64,000 nt of DNA from Polytrichum commune (lineage: Eukaryota; Streptophyta; Polytrichopsida; Polytrichales; Polytrichaceae): NCBI GenBank assembly GCA_950295325.1, contig OX485804.1, forward strand, positions 42,148,429-42,212,428, written 5' to 3'. Positions within the stretch are counted from its first letter, which is position 1. The number at the start of each line of letters is the position of its first letter. Positions 42,769 to 55,250 of this stretch are shown here, piece by piece. Both the position numbers and the translations under genes were made by a program. The notes under the pieces are model-generated. The model had not been told where the DNA came from and made no database searches. It saw only the letters and a program-made list of their open reading frames with translations.

Positions 42769-42879
42769 TTCATTGTAATGATATATATGTTGATGGTGGT
42801 AGTGGGTTGAATCCTCGACATCGAGGGAGGTATGAAAGTGCCAAGCTTATTGGAATGCGCATGTTGGCGACAAAGAGTC

Positions 42880-43260
42880 AAACACATGAGTAAAGTATGA
42901 GATGATTATCGAATGCAAAATCAAGGTTGTAGTTGCTCCCCCCCCCCCCCCCCCTCTGAAGTTGGTTTATTGCAACATATTTTTATGGCATGTGATATCT
43001 TGTTACGCATGGAGTGACTACGAGCACGCACGAGGTTTTGGAACCCAATATTGAGCAATCTCTTTTGAACATGTGGGTTTTATGTTGTTTGTTCTTAGAT
43101 TCACACCTAACCACACACCAATCAGTAGTAGGTGTACAATTTGTATATGGGAATAAATTAGGTTGGCTTACCTTAGGTACAAGAAAGCACTATCACGATC
43201 TCTTGCACAGTGAATGTAGTAATGCAACATGTGGCACTCATGCAAGTGATATGTAGTGAT
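42880..43260 (+). repeat. R1-related fragment
   Basis: Keeps 'AATCTCTTTTGAACATGTGG', 'TATGTTGTTTGTTCTTAG' and 'CACACCAATCA', as at 47495-47560 and 49890-49955. A poly(C) run interrupts its left part. Confidence 0.5.
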
Positions 43261-45590
43261 CTACCTACCAACATATTGACCCACCTACCCACCTATCTTT
43301 CTACTTCCACACTCAGTCTCCGTCTATTAACATGTTTATTGTAGTGTTGGCCAATTGTCAAAATAAAGCAACTCATGTCACCCATCAATGTCAAGTCAAC
43401 TCTAATTATTCATATTCATATGATGTGTCAAATACGTCACTCAATGATGGTGGCAACACAATTAATGAATTAATGCAAAGTTACCACATCATTTGATGAT
43501 AACTAACAACATGTTGCAATTAATTGGTATGTGAGAGGTTTATCCAAATGTCTTGCACAATGAGTGAAGGGTTTGCCTATGCAAGCGACACGAGGCAATT
43601 GACACATGGCAAGCTATCTATCAACTTATTGATCCACCCATCCACCTACCAACTTATTTACCTACACACAACTAACTATCTAAGCAATTAGAAATGTCAA
43701 GTTGATTTGCAATACCATCAATGTCCATGGACATTGAGTAACCCTATGTACTATGTTAGAAAACACAATTTATTTTGTTTTCAAGTATCTTTCAAACACT
43801 TCATTGAATATGATTGGAGTTGTGCAATTGCTAAATGCTTTGTTAATTTAACTTTAAGTATGATGTACCTTTGCCTCTCAAGAATAGTATAAAGATGATT
43901 CTTAAGAACTTTCCAATTAATTTGCATGTTTATTTTATTTAAAAATTTGTGAGTGAACCTCCTCCCCCCCCCCCCCCCCCCCAGGTGGCACAAATCCAAC
44001 CGTACATGTATAGACTATATTCCAACACTTGTCATTACAAGCTTATGAATCATGGGCAATCATCATGCGTCATTGGATACTTGTCCTTATGTCAATGTAA
44101 AATCTACAAATCTACGATGATGGCATATTTGCATTGTTCTTTCACCAATGCATGACAATTGCCTGGGACTCATATGATGATGGTAGTGTGTCCTCCATAC
44201 CTCTCATTTGGAAAGCGATTGAAATAGGTCTTCAAATCATACTTGCTAATGTTGTTATGATATGAGGCCAACCCTCATTTGGCAATTAGAGTTATTGAGA
44301 GTCGTTGCTTGTCACAACTCATAATAATACTACCATATTATCATGGCATGTTAATCACCTCGCATGCCAATGTTAATATTTGTGCCACATCAACTTTACT
44401 ACATGTTTGGTCCATGGTTTTGTGACACATGGCACTATCACTTCAATAAATAGATTAACTGGTGTTGAAATTTCATGGTACTACAATATCTAAACATTTG
44501 TCAATAATAAGGTGGGCTGCATTTTTACGTTGCAATGTCTTGGCCACAATATGAACATCTTGAACTTTGCAACTCATAATGTGGCTTGCATTTGGGTCCT
44601 TACACTATTCCAATGTTCATGTCCAACTCTTTTATGATAGAAATCTATATGATATAATTAGAACCGAACTCGTGTCATATAACATGAACAATCTCATCAT
44701 AGGTTGTTCATATGTTGTATCTTATATTAAGTAGGTTGAATGATGTATAAATATTGGTAAAACACATATGGGTGTTAGATGATGTCATTATGGATTTTTG
44801 GAGCACATTGATTTTCTATGGAACCACCTTGTGATTTTTTGTTTATGAATGGTGTTAGAAGAAAGACATATCCGTTCAATTTAAAATATTTGCAATACCT
44901 AAATGCTATTTGACAAGTTAAAACTTGGCTAGAATCACATCCCACTAGAAAACCAATGCCCCATATTATCATACCCTAAAGATACATATTGATTATGAGA
45001 ATGTTTAGCACTTTCACATTAGACTCATGTGTTGATTTCAAGTCATTTGCATACGGAATCCATAAAACCCTTGGTGTGGACTCTTCATACCACATACAAA
45101 CTAACTTGAGTGTCATAAGGGGCATTATTTGAGTTCATAGTATAGATAAGAGGGAGGTGTTTTCTTCTTTTTCCTAGTGTGTACATTAAAAAGGCTTAGA
45201 CCTAAGATGTTAAAAGTAAATGTAGATTTACAAAAAGGGACCCTAAGAGGTTTACATAGAAAGTTTGACAATAGACGTGCCAGTTCATCCAATTTGGGAT
45301 TGTCATCCAATAACTTGTATATATAATAAAGGTTTATTTATTTGATGATTTATAATTTGCGTATGTAGTGGAGGAAATTATCACATTAAATTGAAAATTT
45401 TAGTATTTTCTCTATAAACTTCTTGTATATAAGGGATTTTCTCTCATAGTCACCCACACATGTCATTTATGTTTCCAATGAAGAGTCAACCCCTTGGGCA
45501 TAAAACAATGAAACTTTTTCAAATGAAAAATACACATTGATGTGTTGAACACCTGTTATAATTGCCTATGAGATAGTATTATAATCCGAT
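43260..45590. other. Unassigned AT-rich DNA
   Basis: No gene, RNA or element end recognised. Phrases such as 'CACCTACC' recur around 43260-43300 and 43630-43660. A 19-bp poly(C) run is at 43964-43982. Confidence 0.35.
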
Positions 45591-46300
45591 ATTAGTATCT
45601 ATGCTCGGTTGTCTAAGTGATGATTTTAGCATCGTCTACCTTAAGATAAGTGGTTCCATTGCAATTGTCCCTTTAAATAGGCACATGTATTTGTGTGGTG
45701 CATGGTTATGTGTGGATCTAAGAATAAATACCAAAAGAACTTGTGTTTTAAAGAGATTGGACTACGCACTCATAATTATCAACCATTCTAGAGTCAATAT
45801 TGAACATAGTTGGAGGGACCTTTATGATCATTTTAGTAGAATATAATTATTTTCTTTAATAATGAACAAGATATTCATTTGAAGTCAAAAAGGTATGAGC
45901 AAAATGGTTATGTGCATGATTCAAAATTGCTAATCATCTTGCATAAATAACATTGTTTGTAGCCTATGAGAGTGGGTGCAGAGTGAAAACTGTCCATTCA
46001 AGGCCCACTCACATTAGTCTACTCCATAAGATTGGCTAGTTTTGAAAGACTTAGGATGTAGCCCGACGGTTGTTTTCAAAATCTCTTTGTTGGTTGAAGC
46101 ATGGTTTTTGTCCGAATGAATGATAAGGCAGACGTGTCTTATTCCAACACATCAATAAGAAAGGCACCTATATTTGAATGGTACATAGTTAGGTGTGGAT
46201 CTAAGAATGGACACTATAAAAACATGTGTTTAGGAGATATTGGACTATTTGCTCAAAATATGGTAATCATTTTGGGTGTACGAAAACTAAAGTGTGCTTA
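45590..46300 (-). repeat. Two R1 copies in reverse orientation
   Basis: 45690-45960 and 46170-46300 carry the reverse-strand R1 landmarks: 'GTTATGTGTGGATCTAAGAA', 'AGATTGGACTACGCACTC', 'TTGCTAATCATCTTGCATAA' and again 'GTTAGGTGTGGATCTAAGAA', 'GAGATATTGGACTATTTGCT'. Confidence 0.65.
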
Positions 46301-46985
46301 TTTTGATGTCACACTGCAATTTTACAACCCATTGATAAGTTATACTAAATCCTACACTCAATGGTCTTTACATCATATAAAATACAACTTATGTATATGA
46401 CATAGTGTCAATAACAAGAGGTTTAGAGAAAAAATATTGTCTTACCAAATTTTTACATCATATAGGAGACTTTTGTGTCATTTACATATCCAAGGTCACA
46501 ATCCCTATGAAACATGTACATGGACTTGTTGTTATCCACTTGTGTAGTAAAAATGTACAATTTTCTCTCCAAAATTCGTGAATATACTATGGGTTATATA
46601 ATTGATGTTTGTGGACGATTTTGAGCACATGTTTGAAGGCTTAGGACTTTTCAAATGCCCATTAACAACATACACCAATGTAGTCCTAAATAACTTCATA
46701 AATATGTCTTTGCATATGTTCTTGTCAATAGAGTTATATCATATGATGCGAAGCATAGTTCCAAATACTCACTTTTTTCTTAAAGTAATTTTCTACATCT
46801 ATTCTACACAATCACGTATGTGGTGGATGGAGCATTTGGTTTGGATGCATACATAATGGGTAGGGTTTTGGTCTTGAATATTTGGTGGATAGGGGTTTGG
46901 GCATGACTAGGGTTCATCCACCTACAACATGCTTGAACCATGAAAGTACTTTAAGGGACTCCAAAAATTGCCAAAAATGGACACT
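46300..46985. other. Unassigned AT-rich DNA
   Basis: No supported frame or repeat end. Confidence 0.35.
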
Positions 46986-47640
46986 CTAGGTTAATTTCAC
47001 CCTTCTAAGCTCAATGGTCAACATAATTAGGAAGACCTAAATGACCGATTAAAGAGCATGAGAAAGTTTGACTTTGACAAGAACAAGAGATTCACATGAA
47101 CTCCAAAAAGTATGAGGCAAATCGTTGCATGCCGATTTGGATTTGCAAATAATCTTGCACTAAGTGAGTTGTGTGTTTCATATCCATGAGAAGTGGGTGA
47201 AAAGAGAAAAGTATCCAAATAAGGTATGTAAGTGTTATTTGGTTCGTTTTCGTATCCTCCAACTTCTACCAATTAGGTTTACACACACAAAAATAACTCG
47301 GTTGGCTAATGCAAATCTACGATGAAACATTTGCAAAAAAAAAAAAAAAAAAACATATTGAAGATTAGACCTGCCTTGATTTAGTTATGGTTGTCGGAAG
47401 TGCATGTTTGTTGATTTCTCAACTGGATACATAGGTCCTCCCAATTGTGTTCGTTATTGATTGTAGAATAATTATTGATATTTAAAGACATAGTTCAATC
47501 TCTTTTAGACATGTGTCTTTATGATGTTTGTTCTTTGATCCTCACCAAACCACATACCAGTCAAATAGAGGAGTCCAATTTAGAAAGCGCGCCACTTTAG
47601 ACCCATCTATGTTACCTTAATAGCTAAGTGCAGGGTTGCC
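46985..47640. repeat. R1 copies, back to back in opposite orientation
   Basis: 46985-47210 reads R1 on the minus strand ('ATTTGGATTTGCAAATAATC', 'TCATATCCATGAGAAGTGGG'). 47220-47635 reads R1 on the plus strand from 'CAACTTCTACCAATTAGG' through 'GCAAATCTACGATGAAACAT' to 'TTAGACCCATCTATGTTACC'. The second is one of the longest R1 copies and shows the family extends to at least about 400 bp. Confidence 0.65.
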
Positions 47641-47872
47641 TAGGCTACATAGCAACTACCACGCGGTTTCACTCTATAATTGCTTTGGCATGTTCCCTTG
47701 TCCATGTAGAAAGTTGTGCCTAACTTAGAGCTCATGCACGAATGAACGAGAAAGTTCACATGGACATTCCAACACATGACAAGTTTCAAGAAATCTCCGG
47801 CAATGTAAGTTAGACTCTCAACTTTCTTCTTCTTCGGCACAAGTTGAAAAATCAATTGCAAGAAAGGAACTA

Positions 47873-48185
47873 AGGTAGAGGGGCCCTTTCCCGCTCGGGT
47901 CCTTAAACCGCTCACTAGACCTATCCAAACAAGAGGTACATTATAGCTTCCAACCTCAAATTTCTATGTAATCATGGTGTACATTTTTGGGGTGAGTGGT
48001 TTTGGGTACCCCTATGAGTTCTCCTTCCAAAATTCATAACTAATTCAATATTAATCCAAAATTAATTATTCCAATTGGTCCAATTTTCAATGTACTTTGC
48101 ACATCTTCCAAGATTGATTCCCCCTTAATAACTCCCCAATGAACATGCCAATCTGAAATTCAAGCGGGAAAGGGCCCCTCTACCT
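47873..48185. mobile_element. TA-flanked MITE, 313 bp, perfect 24-bp TIR
   Basis: Left end from 47873 ('AGGTAGAGGGGCCCTTTCCC' and on to GCT) is matched exactly by the reverse complement of the right end to 48185. TA lies on both sides (47871-47872 and 48186-48187). The TIR sequence differs from the elements at 640 and 5501, but the start 'AGGTA' resembles that at 5501-5862. The minus-strand frame 47640-47915 overlaps the left end and is not a gene. Confidence 0.85.
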
Positions 48186-48478
48186 TAAAACACAACCACC
48201 TTGGGAGAACATGCGCAACCCGAGGGGAAATCAAGAAAGACTCTCAACTTTGAAGTCCGAACACCCCATATCGTACTTATGCAAATTGGGTTATTCTATT
48301 CGACGTAAGGATGGGGTTTTAGTGCTTTCATGTAAAGTGGATACCCTCAAAGGACTGGAGGTGTGTTTATAATATGGGATACCTCACAATTTGTACAAGC
48401 CCCTTTAGCAATTATGTGATATAATAATATATTCTATTTATCGTACTTATCCCATAATATCTATCACACAAAAATAAA

Positions 48479-48505
48479 AGGAAAAGGAAAAGGAAAAGGA
48501 AAAAA
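48479..48505 (+). repeat. (GGAAAA)n microsatellite
   Basis: About four units of 'GGAAAA', preceded by an A-rich run. Confidence 0.9.
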
Positions 48506-48509
48506 TTTA

Positions 48510-49390
48510 ATGTGTGACAACGGTGATTAGATCTACGAGGTATTTGAATGTAAGTCATTTACACGAGCTCAAAAAAATTAGAAGTCGTTCTACATATATG
48601 TTTGTTATGGTTGAGCTATTGTGTATGATGAGTGAGTTAGTTTTAGATTTGTATTAGATAAGGCCACTTTTGATAGTCCTAACCAAACATATCAAGAAGT
48701 AATCTTATCCTTGCCCCCTGCGGCAACCGGTATGACATGTAGAGGCCTAGATTGGGAATCTCGAAGCAGTAAGACTTCAAGGGATATCTTGTGCCTCTAT
48801 GCACTCATGTCAAGTGGTTATTCCTGGAGCCACACTTCATCCAAAACATCCAATGGAAGTGATGTGCATATTATTCTAAAAAATCTTAAATGCATCCATC
48901 CAATCCAATCCAATATACGAACTTGACCCCTTAGAAGTTGTGACCAATTCATCGTAAAATGTCTTGAACTAGATTGATTTGGATTCTTCAATTTTATTTA
49001 TGGTTTAAGAGAAACCGAACTTAGTAGCATCCATGCTACATCATATTCCATGATTTTTATGTTGGATGAATGGGAGATGCAGTTGTATACGATAATCCCT
49101 CTCTCTCCCATGACGGGTTGCCAACCATTTTTTTCCCACCAAAGTCATAGTCGTTGAGGTGGCTATGTGAAGCCAATAAATCGTACACTAAGATTTGGAC
49201 AATATTTAGTGTACACTAAGTTGGGATGCACAACATACCAAACTTAGGGTACACATAATCTTCATGTACACATAATCTCTGTTTTCTTATATTATATGAC
49301 ACTTCACGACTATTGTCATCCCAACTTACTTTTAGTTCATCCAAATCCCGATTATTCGAAGAAAGTTTGGTATGTTGTGCATCCCAACAT
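48510..49390. repeat. Single relative of the array C unit within unassigned DNA
   Basis: 48890-49110 matches array C around 'GAACTTGACCCC', 'CCAATTCATC', 'TTTTTATGTTGGATGAATG' and 'GTTGTATACGATAAT' (compare 40230 and 40480). The rest is unassigned. Confidence 0.5.
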
Positions 49391-49625
49391 TTTTATGATG
49401 AAATATTATCATGGATGATTGAAATTTGGATGCTAAAACACTTAGTAAGCGACATCGATTACAAAATCGTAAATCTACAATGCCAACATTTGTTTAACAA
49501 GGAGTGACACCCAACGTTAGGTAACAAATTATCGTTAGTGACAGTACACGGGCGGTTTGCAATTAGTATTGAGCAAGACAAATAGAATCGGCGACACTAT
49601 ACTACAATAGATAGTGTAGTCTCCT
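49390..49625 (-). repeat. R3 repeat copy
   Basis: Minus-strand R3: its complement shows 'GGATGATTGAAATTTGGATG', 'CGTAAATCTACAATGCC', 'GGTTTGCAATTAGTATTGAG'. Confidence 0.6.
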
Positions 49626-50495
49626 GCTAAGGTATGTGGGTATAATTTGATTCATGTTTCATGTTCTTCAACTTCTATTGATCAGATTTACACAAAAGAT
49701 AAATCTTGTGTTGCATTAGCAAATCTACAATGAAACATCTGCAGTAACCGGATTGAAAAGCGGACCTCCCTTGATGTAGTTAAGGTTATCGAAAATGCAT
49801 GTTTGTTGATTCATTGACTGGATACATAAGTCCTTCTAGTTGTGTTCACATTACTGAATGTAGAGTAATTATTGATGTTTGAGGACGCAATCTAATCTCT
49901 TGTAAACACGTATCTTTATGATGTTTACTCTTCGATCCTCACTGAAGCACATACTAATCAAATCTAGGGGTCCTATTCAGAAAACGGGCCACTTAAGACC
50001 CGTCTACCTCAGCCATAGTTGCGTGTTTTGCAATTACTCTTTGAGCCGTGTTGTGTGTCCAAGTCTCACAGAGATAATGATATGTAGAAGGCAAAGTTGC
50101 GTGACCCATTTTATTAGTATTATTATTATTACAAGCAACTCCAACAAGTTGTTAGGACTACGAGTGAGTGGCATAGCGAAACATGGGACCCAACATTCTT
50201 GGCCCAAATGGAAAAGTGAGCCCGAGGACTAGGAAGAAGAAACAAAATGGAAAAAAGAAATAGCATCTAAGGTCGCTATGTGGGTGTTATTCGGGTTGTA
50301 TATCATGTTCTCCAACTTCTACCAATTAGAATTACACGACGAAATTTGTGTTGCATTTGTAGATTTGCGATGAAGGATCACTCAAAATATGACCTCCCCA
50401 AATTTAGCTATGGCTATCATAAGCGTATGTTTGTCAATGTCTTAGCCACATATATAGGTCCCCTCTAATTGTGTGCACTATTGAGTGTGGGATTA
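49626..50495 (+). repeat. Two R1 copies in tandem
   Basis: 49640-50010 and 50270-50495 both run from 'CAACTTCTA...' through the 'TGTGTTGCATT' and 'GATGAAACATCTGC'- or 'GATGAAGGATC'-type words, then 'CATGTTTGTTGATTC' or 'TATGTTTGTCAATG'. The second is cut by the Tc1-like relic at about 50495. Confidence 0.65.
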
Positions 50496-51705
50496 GTTGA
50501 TATGTTGATACTCATCTAATTTTTGTTTCACAAGTGCACACACATGCTCGATTGGAGTTAGGTCAGGTGATTGAGGAGGCCAAGTAAGTACATCAAAATT
50601 TTGCATCGACAACCAACTGATTTTGCAGTATGTTTAGTATCACTATCATGTTGAAATATGACACGAGAAAGGTTGTAACAATATCATTCAATCGTTTTCA
50701 TGACCCCATCTTGAAGAATGCTAAGATACGGAGCTATGTGTCATCTTCCCCTCTATCTTGCACATGTAACCCATGCCACGGGAAGCCATACAACCCCACA
50801 CAAAAATTGCACCACCTCCATGTTTGATCGCGTGACTCAACCGATGACCCTATAATTGAGATTCTCCATCCTCACCCAACACCAAACACGACCATCATAC
50901 TAAAATCAATTGGTCTTAGTCTCATCACTAAAAATCACCCTATACCAATCATGGATAGTCCAATCTTGATGACATTGAGCAAATTTCAACCTGCAACGCA
51001 CATTCTTGGCTATGAGCAATGAATTCCTCTGCTTCTCTGATGGCCCAAGGCCTGCTTCACGAAGTGCATGCCTCACTATGTTGTGCTCACTACCACATTC
51101 AAGTGCTCACTCAAAGCGTTCCTCACATCTACAACATTATCTACTCCACAAATTGTGATGGCTTCCACACACACTTGTCATCAAGCAAGGGTGATCATTT
51201 CTGGGCACCTTCCTCTTGAAGGATCCATATATGGAACACACTCTTTATGAATCCTAGAGCATAGAGATTGAGAGATACCCAAAAACTTTGACACTTCATG
51301 TATGCTACGCCCATGATGCAACATGGCTCTAGCATTTAACCTGTTCTCCTCTGGTAATGCTCTCACGGGCAAAGAAAACCTTCACAAGTGTAAGAGAAAA
51401 TGTCCTTAGACACCACACTACTAAACAAAAGTGAGATGAAGAGCCCTAGGCAACATTGTGAAACTTATTCTTGCAATTGAAAGTGAATGATGAAAACAAT
51501 TCCAAAACTAAGTCAATGGACCTAAGTTCATTCGAAATGCAATTTCTCTCTCGTTGCTACAATACTCAAGCTAAAATTCGGAAGGATGATAGTCAACTTG
51601 GTTGCGCATGTGACCCAATTATAGTTTGACAACAAGATCAATACTCTTCCATATATGACTTCCCAAAATTTGTTATTTTGTTGATTGAGTCAATTTTGAG
51701 AGTCG
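50495..51705 (-). pseudogene. Tc1-like (DD34E) transposase relic, C-terminus truncated
   Basis: On the minus strand 51372-51181 encodes the helix-turn-helix (Leu-His-His-Gly-Arg-Ser...Val-Ser-Lys-Phe-Leu-Gly-Ile-Ser-Gln) and 'GRCPEMIT'. After frameshifts come 'ALREAGLGPSEKQ', 'AKNVRCRLKFAQCHQDWT' and 'VIFSDETK' with the first catalytic Asp (about 50920-51070), then 'FQHDSDTKHTAKS' with the second Asp, and 'TWPPQSPDLTPIEHV' with the catalytic Glu. The Asp-Glu spacing is about 34, which defines DD34E. The reading stops near 50495 with the C-terminus missing. All three catalytic residues survive, but the frame does not. About 330 bp upstream of the ORF (51373-51705) is shared with the copy at 2718-3050. 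Confidence 0.88.
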
Positions 51706-52310
51706 GTGATGAATGTTATAAGCACATACTACATCTGAAACGTGACATGAATTTAGTACATTGTTTACACTAGGAATCACTACAATTGAAGTATTTACCG
51801 AATTCAATCGACATCATATAATGGCCTTCATCACACACCTAGAGTGCCCAAAGATAAGCATAACCGCTCTAAATGGTACATTAAATAGAGGTTGATTATT
51901 AGGGGGAAAGCTTAATTATCACATATCAATCATGTTGAATCCCTTTCATTATTAAGGAGGTGACTGATCCTAAAATTGTCATAATTACAATAAAGTTAAA
52001 GCTTAATTTCCTTTCCACCTCCAGCCACACTCATTTGCATTCACACCCTTTGAAGTTTGATTTGATTAGAGTGTTTAGAAACAACCGTGAGATATAATGG
52101 CTCTTTTATGGAGGATAGTTAAAAAGAAAAATTTATCCAAGTAATATTATAGGTAACTTATAACACGTGCAAAAAGTGAAGTTAGTGAACTCATAGTATT
52201 GTAATTTAGTACACTTAATTGTAGCCCTCACCGAAAAACAACCTATGGAGATTCTCAGTTAAAATGACCAAGGTTTACACGTAAGAGACCTTGGGGTTGG
52301 TTCTAGAGAC
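51705..52310. other. Unassigned AT-rich DNA
   Basis: Nothing recognised. Confidence 0.35.
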
Positions 52311-52315
52311 ACTTA

Positions 52316-52815
52316 GGGCCACTTCACACACAAGCCAAGAGCCGTGACCATGAAATTGTGGGAGCCCAAAAGAAAGTGTCCAAAGGCCGTCCCAACACAT
52401 CTCCAAAATCATGTAGTGTGGTCACGGACCCTCAAGTGTAGTGTGAAGCCGTATGTGACCGGACCCTCAACCAAATGCTACCTCGATGAATTTCTATTCA
52501 TGCGGGTCCTCACACATGATAAAAATAGAATAAATCAACGGATGTGAACATTCGGAGTGCCATGGTCTCCCAATTTTGTGTTAGGCCTACCTCCGAGAGG
52601 TGGTTTTTGAAAATAGTCCAAGTGACTATGAAACATGATCCATTCGGTACCATGTAAGAATCCATGTAGACTTTACATCCATCTTGCATTCACATACTTC
52701 GTTGGTCCCTCAAGCGTAATGTGAAGCGAACTTGGACCGGCTCCGCCTTTTCCACCAATGAGAGTGCTTGAATTGTAATGGTCACGGGCTCTCAGTCTCA
52801 TGTGTGAAGTGGCCC
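52316..52815. mobile_element. Harbinger-type MITE (family H1), 500 bp, TTA duplication
   Basis: The left end ('GGGCCACTTCACACACAAGC') and right end ('CATGTGTGAAGTGGCCC') are inverted repeats of about 38 bp, mismatched in places. TTA flanks both ends exactly (52313-52315 and 52816-52818). A 3-bp TWA duplication with a GGGC-type terminus is characteristic of PIF/Harbinger-derived (Tourist-like) MITEs. Closest relative in the window: 40683-41180, inverted; older relative: 36398-36853. Confidence 0.85.
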
Positions 52816-52819
52816 TTAT

Positions 52820-55090
52820 AATCAACATTTTCAAATCTCATAATTTAATCTACAACTAATCATACACGGCCTAACAACTGCATGCAAGGATGTGTGGAAA
52901 ATCTTCTTGCAATCAATAACAACATTCAATATGAATGAAGGTTCACATTAGTAAACGGATTGTCAAAGTTCTATTTTACATATAATTGCAGTGATGCATT
53001 CGTAAAAAACGTGACATATAGGTCAAGAACTAACAGTGACTACTTAGCATATGATCTCATAGCTTGCATCTTGCGCAACTAAAACAAACTCCAGACCTAT
53101 CATAGTGAGAGCTTTGGATTTTCTTAAGGCGACACAAGATGTGTGCTCTATGACTTGTATGCTAACCGAAAGATTGTAATTAGTGTCATCAATAATTTTG
53201 TCAATGCTCAATACCAATTGTAAACCTAACATTATTTATCATGTTTTCTAAAACATTTTGGGCATTATAGATTTACAAAGTTGTAAATATTATCACTTAC
53301 TAACTAATTCTTCATCCAAATCTTAATCATCCATGACAACTCCTAGTTGCTCGTTGAATTGTTTAGGATATGATATTGGCCAAATTTTGGTACATTATAT
53401 GGTCTAAAACGTTGAGGTTAGGGTTACGCTTTGGACTTTCTTTGTTGAGCACAAAAAGTTGGATGTTGTGTGTTGAGGGTTTTAACCACTGGAACTTGAA
53501 TAATGACACAAATTTCTTCATATCTAAATGTGTAAAACTTAAAAGAAATTGTGATTGGTGTTGGCTAGTTGTATTATATTGCTACATGTATGTATGCAAT
53601 TGTGTTTCTGAACACAAATTTTGAAAGCATTTGCATGTATTTTTGCACACAAACATATAATCACCATTTTCATGTGTGTATGTTTTGAATGAGTAGAGTG
53701 CATACTAGGAAGCTAATTTGTGTGCAAGTTGTGTTCATGTGTGCATTATGATCTTGTATATGTAAGTGTAAGATTCTACATGACATCAACAAAAATAATA
53801 ATTGATGACTACAATATGCTCATGTAAATGAAAAAAAAAATACCAAGTTAACCTACCCATAGGGTCCTCAAAAATAATGAATGTTAGAAGATTAAATAAT
53901 AATATAATCCACAATATTTACCTTCTCCAATATAATACCCCCCCTTAAAAACACCTTGTGTTCTCACATGTCCCCACTAAATACAAGGGAGTGAACCTTC
54001 CCCCCCCCCCCCAACTAATAGATATTGTTAAATACAACATAATTATCATTCATACGGTTGACAGTTTGTCTCAAAGTTGCATTCACATTTGTGATGTGGA
54101 AGAAATCATATTCATAGATTTTAAGCATACATTATAAAATATTCATAGATGTTAGGCACACATGCTATTCTAATATGTGTATTTGTGTATGAGATCGAGT
54201 CTATATTTAGCACATGAGTTGCAAGAAGCAAACAAAAGCATGATTAAAACATGAGTCTATAGTATTTGATTATAAACAAATAAAACTAACAATAGTGTAT
54301 GCATACGTATTCAATCTTTGAATCCAACTTTCAATCAAAATTCGTATATTGCACCGATTAGAGGAGTGCAACAGTTAATAGAGAATCATAGTGTGAGTAA
54401 GAAACGAGTGGAAATACAAACATGTAAGTGTATTTGAGAGGCCTAGGCATACATAAACTCTTGTTTGAGCCTTTCCATGCATTAAAACATGTATTTGACC
54501 CACCCATTTCCATGTTTAGGCTTATTGTGTTAGAAGTGGTCCCATCCAAAAATACCCAATACATGCCCCATACACGAAGTTCATATTTATAGTTGGTTGA
54601 ATATCTTAATATATTTGAAGGTTCAATCCACATACATAACTTGGGTGCCCTATGATGCAAGCACATACTTAGAGTATAAACATGATCATCAATGTTGTAT
54701 ATGATTATATTTTAAAATTCTCCTTGACATAAGAGAAGAAACTTCATATGAATTCATATCCATAAACATAAAAAATGTGATTTTAAGATATGGTAATTAG
54801 CGCTTAGAGAAATTGCGTAAATAGGTTGCACAATGAACTCACACATAAAGTAGAGCATAGTAAAAAGAACACCCTTAAATCTTACAATTTAAGTACACGT
54901 TGATTTTGAATATGCTAATCACTTGGGAAGCTTGATGCTTGGGAAGTTCACCATGTGGAAAATTAGAAAACGATCATAACTTAAATATCGGGTGCAATTT
55001 ACTCCTTCCAAGATAATTATTAGTTCCGGAGTTGAAGTAACATAGTTTCAAATAGAAACCCAAGTTCATAGTTATATGTAAGATAACATT
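52820..55090. repeat. R3 copy in otherwise unassigned AT-rich DNA
   Basis: 53180-53340 is R3 ('CAATGCTCAATACCAATTGT', 'TTTTGGGCATTATAGATTTA', 'CTTCATCCAAATCTTAATCA'). A poly(C) run is at 54000-54012. Frames such as 53370-53624 (84 codons) and 54358-54666 (102 codons, minus) have no recognisable motif or splice context. Confidence 0.45.
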
Positions 55091-55096
55091 CTCCGA

Positions 55097-55250
55097 GTCC
55101 ATAACATTATTCATATCCATAACAATGTTATATGGGATTGACAATATTTCATGGAATATTCCCCACATTTAGTCCAAATGGGGGAATATTTTATAGAATA
55201 TTGTCAATCCCACGTAACATTGTCATGAATCTGAATAATGTTATGTTAAG
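55097..55250. mobile_element. Palindromic foldback element (family P1), about 154 bp
   Basis: Almost the whole segment is one inverted repeat of about 70-bp arms around a centre near 55172. Words on the left ('GGGATTGACAATATT', 'GGAATATTCCCCACATTT') recur as reverse complements on the right. A second copy with the same design is at 61791-61946. Confidence 0.85.
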
